NCBI GenBank assembly: GCA_002314265.1
Contig: DCEW01000077.1
Location: forward strand, 1-10,693
Reading direction: 5' to 3'
From: Flavobacteriales bacterium UBA1820
GTDB taxonomy: Bacteria > Bacteroidota > Bacteroidia > Flavobacteriales > UBA1820
Length of the DNA: 10,693 nucleotides
Shown here: positions 7,135 to 10,693 of the stretch, piece by piece
Position numbering within the stretch: the first letter of the stretch is position 1
Layout: every line of letters starts with the position of its first letter
Program-made: the position numbers and the translations under genes
The notes under the pieces: model-generated
Seen by the model: the letters and a program-made list of their open reading frames with translations, nothing else
Told to the model about the DNA's origin: nothing
Databases searched by the model: none

Positions 7135-7428
7135 TCATAAAAGGCGGAGTTCCGCCACGATTTCCCCGCCAGCCTGTGCGTTGAGCGCTGCGCAAAGACG
7201 GGTGCGCTCCAGCAGCAGTTCGTTTTTCCAGGCATCGTTCGAGACTTCGACCGTCATCACGCCCCGGGAAAAGTGCACCTGCACCGTGTAGCGCCGCGCC
7301 CGTTCGCCCAGCAGCCGCATCCAGACTTCTTCCAGACGCCGGGCGGTGAGTCCGTCGGAAAGGTTCGGGTGGCGGGCGGAAAGGTCGGCCAGCACGCGGC
7401 CGGCCTGGCGGGGTTCGTAGTCTTTCAT
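7135..7428 (-). CDS. DUF721 / DciA-like protein
   Basis: This 97-aa protein resembles the DUF721 family, which includes DciA, the predicted ancestral loader or operator of the replicative helicase DnaB in bacteria that lack DnaC/DnaI. Family features are the EEVWMRLLGERARRYT segment (residues 33-48, usual pattern W..lvG..ia.hT), a hydrophobic strand pair RGVMTVEVSNDAW (55-67) and a helix KNELLLERTRLCAALN (68-83). The short single-domain form is usual in Bacteroidota. The ATG at 7428 overlaps the recF stop as ATGA, so it is very likely translated with recF, and parA follows 147 nt downstream. This company of replication and segregation genes supports the call. Helicase loading by this particular protein is inference. 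Confidence 0.82.
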   Translation of the reverse strand: MKDYEPRQAGRVLADLSARHPNLSDGLTARRLEEVWMRLLGERARRYTVQVHFSRGVMTVEVSNDAWKNELLLERTRLCAALNAQAGGEIVAELRLL

Positions 7429-8510
7429 GGGCGGCGAGGGGAGAGGCGGAACGAAGCGTAATCGGTGTGCGGGATCCCCTCCATCAGGGCATCGACGCGC
7501 TCGGGGTGGGTGTCCGAGAGAAAGATCTGCCCGAAGGCCTCGTCCCGTACCAGCGAAAGGATGTATTGCACGCGCGAGGAATCCAACTTGTCAAAGACAT
7601 CGTCCAGCAGTAGGATGGGTTTTTCGCCCTTCGCACGGGTCATGAACCGGAATTGCGCCAGCTTGAGCGCCGTGAGGAAGGTCTTTTGCTGCCCTTGCGA
7701 GCCGTAATTCTTGACCGGGTAGCCGTCCAGGGTCAGGCGCAGGTCGTCCTTGTGCACCCCGACGGTGGAAAATCCCAGAGCGAGGTCCCGCGGGCGGGCC
7801 TGAGCGAGAAGTTCGGCCGGGTTCGGATCGTCGAACACGCTGCGGTAGGCGATCTCGGCCTGTTCGCCCCCTCCCGATATTTCGGTGTACACCTGCCGGA
7901 ATACCGGCACGAAGGCTTCGAGGAAGGATTTACGGGCCGCGTGGACCTTTTGCCCCAGTTCGACCATCGGCAGGTCGTACACGTCCAACTCCAGCGGGGA
8001 TACGCCCGGCCGTTTGAGCAAAGCGTTGCGCTGTTCCACCACCCGGGCGTGTGCCGTGAGGAGGTTGAGGTAGCCCGGAACGGTCTGGGCGATGACCCCG
8101 TCGATGAACTTGCGGCGCTGGGAACTCCCCTCGGCGATCAGGTCGCTGTCCGAGGGGGAAACGATCACCAGCGGGTAGAGACCGGCGTATTCGCTCATCC
8201 GGTCGATGGGTTTCCCGCAGCGTTTGACCGACTTTTTGGCTCCGCGTTGCAGGCTCATCAGCACCGGGTCGGTGTCCTCGCCCCGGCAGAAATTCCCCTC
8301 GAGCATCATGAAATCCTCGCCGTGGCGGATGTTTTGCCCTTCGGCGGCGGAAAAATAACTCTTGGTAAAACACAAGTAGTACACCGCGTCCAGGATGTTG
8401 GTCTTTCCGGTGCCGTTGGGGCCGGTGAGTGTGTTGATCTTGGGCGAGAAGTCCGCCTCGAACGCGTCGAAGTTCTTGAAATTGACCAGGCGGATATTCT
8501 TGAGATACAT
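7425..8510 (-). CDS. recF: DNA replication and repair protein RecF
   Basis: This 361-aa SMC-like ATPase is of the usual RecF length. RecF acts with RecO and RecR to load RecA at gaps in damaged DNA. The Walker A motif is GPNGTGKTN at residues 30-38. SPSDSDLIAEGSSQRRKFID (118-137) matches the conserved RecF block. The ABC-type signature is GSQGQQKT (270-277), and Walker B with the D-loop is ILLLDDVFDKLD (299-310). SDTHPE (332-337) is near the C-terminus. The ATG at 8510 gives the typical MYLKNIRLVNFKNF start. An excellent Bacteroidota -7 element ends only 4 nt before it. The gene ends in a 4-nt overlap with the DUF721 gene. Confidence 0.97.
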   Translation of the reverse strand: MYLKNIRLVNFKNFDAFEADFSPKINTLTGPNGTGKTNILDAVYYLCFTKSYFSAAEGQNIRHGEDFMMLEGNFCRGEDTDPVLMSLQRGAKKSVKRCGKPIDRMSEYAGLYPLVIVSPSDSDLIAEGSSQRRKFIDGVIAQTVPGYLNLLTAHARVVEQRNALLKRPGVSPLELDVYDLPMVELGQKVHAARKSFLEAFVPVFRQVYTEISGGGEQAEIAYRSVFDDPNPAELLAQARPRDLALGFSTVGVHKDDLRLTLDGYPVKNYGSQGQQKTFLTALKLAQFRFMTRAKGEKPILLLDDVFDKLDSSRVQYILSLVRDEAFGQIFLSDTHPERVDALMEGIPHTDYASFRLSPRRP

Positions 8511-8514
8511 AAGG

Positions 8515-8522
8515 CAAAGGTA
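8515..8522 (-). promoter_or_regulatory. Bacteroidota-type promoter -7 element for recF
   Basis: On the minus strand TACCTTTG is an exact match to the Bacteroidota primary-sigma -7 consensus TAnnTTTG. A T-rich stretch preceded by G lies 13-20 nt further upstream (8543-8536), where the -33 element is expected, but it is not a clean TTG. Only CCTT separates the element from the recF ATG, so transcription would start at or within a few bases of the start codon. Confidence 0.5.
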
Positions 8523-8524
8523 CT

Positions 8525-8542
8525 TTTTTTTCCGGAAAAAAA
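8525..8542. repeat. 18-bp perfect palindrome upstream of recF
   Basis: TTTTTTTCCGGAAAAAAA is a perfect 18-bp palindrome centred on CCGG. It ends 3 nt upstream of the recF -7 element and covers the promoter spacer and the -33 position. It could be an operator, a curved-DNA element or a homopolymer coincidence. Confidence 0.6.
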
Positions 8543-8724
8543 CTCCCCCGGCTTCCCGCGCTTCTGCGTATTTTTGGGGGAGGGGAGCACCCCGGGACTT
8601 CGTATCCGAGCCGGGAGGAAAAAAACGAAAAAACTTTTCGCCGGTGAAACTTTTTTTCGTCCCCCGAGGTCTAATGCAGTAGAAAGTTCACAGAGAAAAA
8701 ACGACGAACAACCACAAAAAAGAA

Positions 8725-9645
8725 ATGAACGGCATGAAAAACAAAATTTTACTCTCCGCGGTATCGGTCCTGGGAACCCTGTGTGCGCTCTCGGCCTCTC
8801 CGCAGCAGACTTCCGACGAGCAGGCACCCGCCCGGGAAACGGTCGTGGTGGCTGATACACTTTCGCCCGAGGCCTCTTCGCAGTATGCGCTCGATTCGCT
8901 GCGTTACGCCTGGGAGTACAAGCAGAAAACACGGCTCGAGGAATTGCGTACCGAACGCTACCTGGATTCGGTGGTGTATGCGCAGATGAACGAAAACCAG
9001 CTCTACCGCCTCCAGATGAGCCGTCAGGACCGGTATTGGAAAAGCGAAACCCAACGTTTTTTCGAAGGCCCCTTTATCCTGTTGGTAATCCTGATATTCA
9101 TCCTGCTGGTCTTCGGAATGGTGCTGCGCGCCCGCGACCGGGGCAAGCAGCGCTCCCAGGAACTTAAACTGGCCCAGATAGAAGCCATGAAGAAGGGGCA
9201 GATCGTCTTTCTGGATCGCAAAACCGAACAGGACCGCTCCTGCGCGCCGGACGAACCGATCTCGGAGCCTTACCCCGGCGATGTGTCCGATTACACGGCC
9301 GTCTTCGAACAAACCCGGCGTCAGGCCGCCCGTTACCTGCGTTCGCCCCGGCGTTACCGCAAGACAGGGGTACTGTTGATCCTGTTCGCTTTCGGGACGA
9401 TGCTGTTCTTCGGCCTGGTGGGAAGCGGCGATGCATGGGTGCTGGGGATCGTCCCGCTGTTTATCGGTTTTGCCTACCTGTACCTGGACTATGTTTCGCT
9501 CAAGACCGAGCAGCAGCGGCGCGAGATGGAGGAATTCCGCCGCTACAAGGCCGAAAAGGCCGCCGGGAAGTCTTCCGCCGAGGTGCCCGAGACACCGGCT
9601 CCGCAGTCCGATTCGCAGGCGCAGGAGGGCGCTGACCGGGAATGA
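8725..9645 (+). CDS. Predicted inner-membrane protein, possibly DUF6249-like
   Basis: This 306-aa protein begins with a signal-like segment (MNGMKNKILLSAVSVLGTLCALSAS). A polar, charged region of about 85 residues (30-113) follows, with a Lys/Arg/Glu-rich helical stretch at about 63-110. One strong membrane helix lies at about 116-134, a basic segment RARDRGKQRSQELKLAQIEAMKKGQ at 135-159, and two adjacent helices at about 214-232 and 237-256. The tail is polar and acidic. The basic segment ending in KKGQ followed by paired helices recalls DUF6249 proteins, which often sit next to ECF sigma genes in Bacteroidota, but I hold this loosely. The ATG at 8725 is preceded by an A-rich leader; the in-frame ATG at 8734 would give a more typical MKNKILL start. 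The gene lies 58 nt before the sigma factor. Confidence 0.8.
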   Translation: MNGMKNKILLSAVSVLGTLCALSASPQQTSDEQAPARETVVVADTLSPEASSQYALDSLRYAWEYKQKTRLEELRTERYLDSVVYAQMNENQLYRLQMSRQDRYWKSETQRFFEGPFILLVILIFILLVFGMVLRARDRGKQRSQELKLAQIEAMKKGQIVFLDRKTEQDRSCAPDEPISEPYPGDVSDYTAVFEQTRRQAARYLRSPRRYRKTGVLLILFAFGTMLFFGLVGSGDAWVLGIVPLFIGFAYLYLDYVSLKTEQQRREMEEFRRYKAEKAAGKSSAEVPETPAPQSDSQAQEGADRE

Positions 9646-9703
9646 TCCGGGAAAGAAGGAACGAACGCCTACTCATGAATACCTTTAGCCACCGAGTGCT
9701 GCG
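9646..9703 (+). other. Short gap before the sigma factor gene
   Basis: TACCTTTA at 9680-9687 matches 7 of 8 positions of the Bacteroidota -7 element and lies 16 nt before the sigma-factor ATG. No TTG is present at the -33 position and no terminator hairpin follows the upstream gene. The sigma gene may therefore be cotranscribed with the membrane-protein gene or have a weak or alternative promoter here. Confidence 0.25.
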
Positions 9704-10234
9704 ATGAGCCAAGCTGAAGATTTGATCCTGGTGGGGCAGGTAACCCTCTTGGGCAGCCGCCGTGCATTCGACACCCTGGTGCGCAAGTACCAGGGGGATG
9801 TGCGGCGACTGCTGCTCAACCTCACCGGCGGCGACGCGGATCTGGCGGCGGACATCGCCCAGGATACCTTTCTGAAGGCCTGGCTGTACATCGGTTCGTA
9901 CAAGGGCAAATCCCGCTTCCGCACCTGGCTCTTTTCCATTGCGTACAACGTGTTCTACGACTACGCAGCCTCCCGACGCCAGCATGCCCACAGCGATTTG
10001 TCGGAATGTGAATATCATTTAACGGACGACGACGGCCGGCAGGTCGAAAGAAATATCGACCTTTACCGGGCGCTCGAAAGCCTTCGCCCGGCCGAGCGGA
10101 CCGCCGTAGTGTTGTTCTACATCGAGCAGCAGAAGCAGCAGGACATTGCCCGGATCATGGGTGTGCCGCTGTCGACGGTCAAGACCTATGTTTCGCGCGG
10201 ACGGGCGCACTTGGCAGAATTGTTAAAACGATGA
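9704..10234 (+). CDS. ECF-type RNA polymerase sigma factor
   Basis: This 176-aa sigma-70-family protein has only regions 2 and 4, the ECF layout. Region 2 spans about residues 20-92, with AFDTLVRKYQ (21-30), ADIAQDTFLKAW (49-60) and SRFRTWLFSIAYNVFYDYAASRR (70-92). An acidic linker (98-118) leads to region 4 at about 122-174, with LRPAERTAVVLFYIE (127-141) and the helix-turn-helix QQDIARIMGVPLSTVKTYVSRGRAHL (145-170). Such factors direct RNA polymerase to a small set of promoters and are usually held by a membrane or soluble regulator. Its stop overlaps the start of a small membrane-protein gene as ATGA, suggesting stoichiometric coupled expression. The stimulus and target genes cannot be read from the sequence. 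Confidence 0.95.
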   Translation: MSQAEDLILVGQVTLLGSRRAFDTLVRKYQGDVRRLLLNLTGGDADLAADIAQDTFLKAWLYIGSYKGKSRFRTWLFSIAYNVFYDYAASRRQHAHSDLSECEYHLTDDDGRQVERNIDLYRALESLRPAERTAVVLFYIEQQKQQDIARIMGVPLSTVKTYVSRGRAHLAELLKR

Positions 10235-10635
10235 GCGGAATGAAAGACAAACGAACGCAAGACCTTCAAGAGTTTTTTACCGATCCGACCGACCGCCGGT
10301 TGGCCGAGATCCTCTCGCCCTTGCGGGAGACGGTCGTCCCGGACGAAGGCTTTTCGCTTCGGGTGCGGCGAGCGCTGCCCCGGCGGGATATTTCCCTCTG
10401 GGTGATCCTTTTGGCCGTCTTGGCCGGAGGATGTGCCGCGGTGGGTATCGTGGGTTGGCAGCAGACGCTCGAATTTTTCGGGGCGTTCCGGGATTTCTTT
10501 GTCTCGATGTTCGACATGCGGCAGCCCTCGAGGATGTCCTGGATCAGCGTAGCGGCCTTTGTGGTTGTATTGGGCTTTGTGCTTTACGCTTTCCTGGATA
10601 CCGACGATTACCAGAGTCAGCCCGGGTGGGATTGA
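10231..10635 (+). CDS. Small two-helix membrane protein, candidate anti-sigma partner
   Basis: This 134-aa protein has a charged, probably cytoplasmic N-terminus (residues 1-53), including LRETVVPDEGFSLRVRRALPRR (31-52). Two membrane helices follow at about 55-76 and 103-122, joined by a loop of about 26 residues, and the C-terminal tail is short and acidic. It overlaps the sigma-factor stop as ATGA, so it is almost certainly coexpressed. By position and topology it could be the membrane regulator of that sigma factor, but I see no classical anti-sigma zinc motif (HxxxCxxC) and do not recognise a named family with confidence. An in-frame ATG at 10240 is an alternative start; 10231 is preferred because of the overlap. 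Confidence 0.8.
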   Translation: MSGMKDKRTQDLQEFFTDPTDRRLAEILSPLRETVVPDEGFSLRVRRALPRRDISLWVILLAVLAGGCAAVGIVGWQQTLEFFGAFRDFFVSMFDMRQPSRMSWISVAAFVVVLGFVLYAFLDTDDYQSQPGWD

Positions 10636-10693
10636 GCGGGGCAGGAAGTGTTCTTCCCAAAAATCAGCCGCGGGTTTCTCTTCTTTCGAGAGT
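10636..10693. other. Window end after the membrane-protein gene
   Basis: These 58 nt contain a perfect short inverted repeat GGAAGtgttCTTCC (10644-10657) just after the last gene. It is followed by CAAAAAT rather than a T-tract, so it is not a canonical intrinsic terminator on the plus strand. No start of another gene can be recognised before the window ends. Confidence 0.3.

Larger units (their letters stand above)
8511..8724. other. Divergent intergenic region with A/T tracts and inverted repeats
   Basis: This 214-nt region lies between the divergently transcribed recF and the membrane-protein gene. Besides the recF promoter and palindrome it holds the inverted repeat CTCCCCC/GGGGGAG (8543-8549 with 8576-8582, 26-nt loop) and a perfect hairpin CGAAAAaacTTTTCG (8626-8640). 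An outer 8-bp A7/T7 stem (8618-8625 with 8651-8658) can enclose that hairpin, and an alternative pairing joins CGAAAAAA (8626-8633) to TTTTTTCG (8652-8659). On the plus strand TATTTTTG (8569-8576) fits TAnnTTTG but has no TTG at the right spacing and lies 149 nt before the next start. The last 30 nt are A-rich, as expected ahead of a Bacteroidota start codon. Confidence 0.5.

Noticed and set aside
8569..8576. TATTTTTG as the plus-strand promoter of the 8725 gene
   Set aside because: It matches the -7 consensus but has no -33 TTG at proper spacing, lies 149 nt from the start, and falls in a T-run where chance matches are likely.

Overview
The window looks like chromosomal DNA from a GC-rich member of the Bacteroidota, probably Bacteroidales and perhaps the Alistipes/Rikenellaceae group. 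The phylum call rests on the gene order parA-parB-DUF5683-dapB-lepB-wbqC, on a Bacteroidota-type promoter -7 element (TAnnTTTG) in front of recF, and on A-rich rather than Shine-Dalgarno leaders at several starts. The genus-level placement is inference from composition and protein character only.

Layout from left to right. Positions 1-200 hold tandem copies of an 85-bp intergenic repeat. From 249 to 8510 every gene is on the minus strand. In transcription order these are recF and a short DUF721/DciA-like gene (8510-7135); a 147-nt gap with a perfect DnaA-box 9-mer; parA, parB, a DUF5683 membrane protein and dapB (6987-3554); a 160-nt gap with an imperfect repeat; and lepB, wbqC and ribF (3393-249). 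A 214-nt divergent region rich in A/T tracts and inverted repeats (8511-8724) separates these from three plus-strand genes: a predicted membrane protein (8725-9645), an ECF-type sigma factor (9704-10234) and a small two-helix membrane protein that overlaps it by ATGA (10231-10635).

How the genes fit together. The minus-strand block is housekeeping: recombination and repair (RecF), a possible helicase loader (DciA-like), chromosome segregation (ParAB), lysine/diaminopimelate synthesis (DapB), protein export (signal peptidase I) and flavin cofactor synthesis (RibF). RecF, DciA-like, ParAB and a DnaA box lie together, and transcription diverges at about 8.5-8.7 kb, so an origin-proximal location is possible but unproven. 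The plus-strand trio looks like an envelope-associated sigma factor with a candidate membrane regulator.

I see no CRISPR array, insertion sequence, phage gene, tRNA or rRNA, and no convincing new system. The most interesting signals are in the intergenic DNA.
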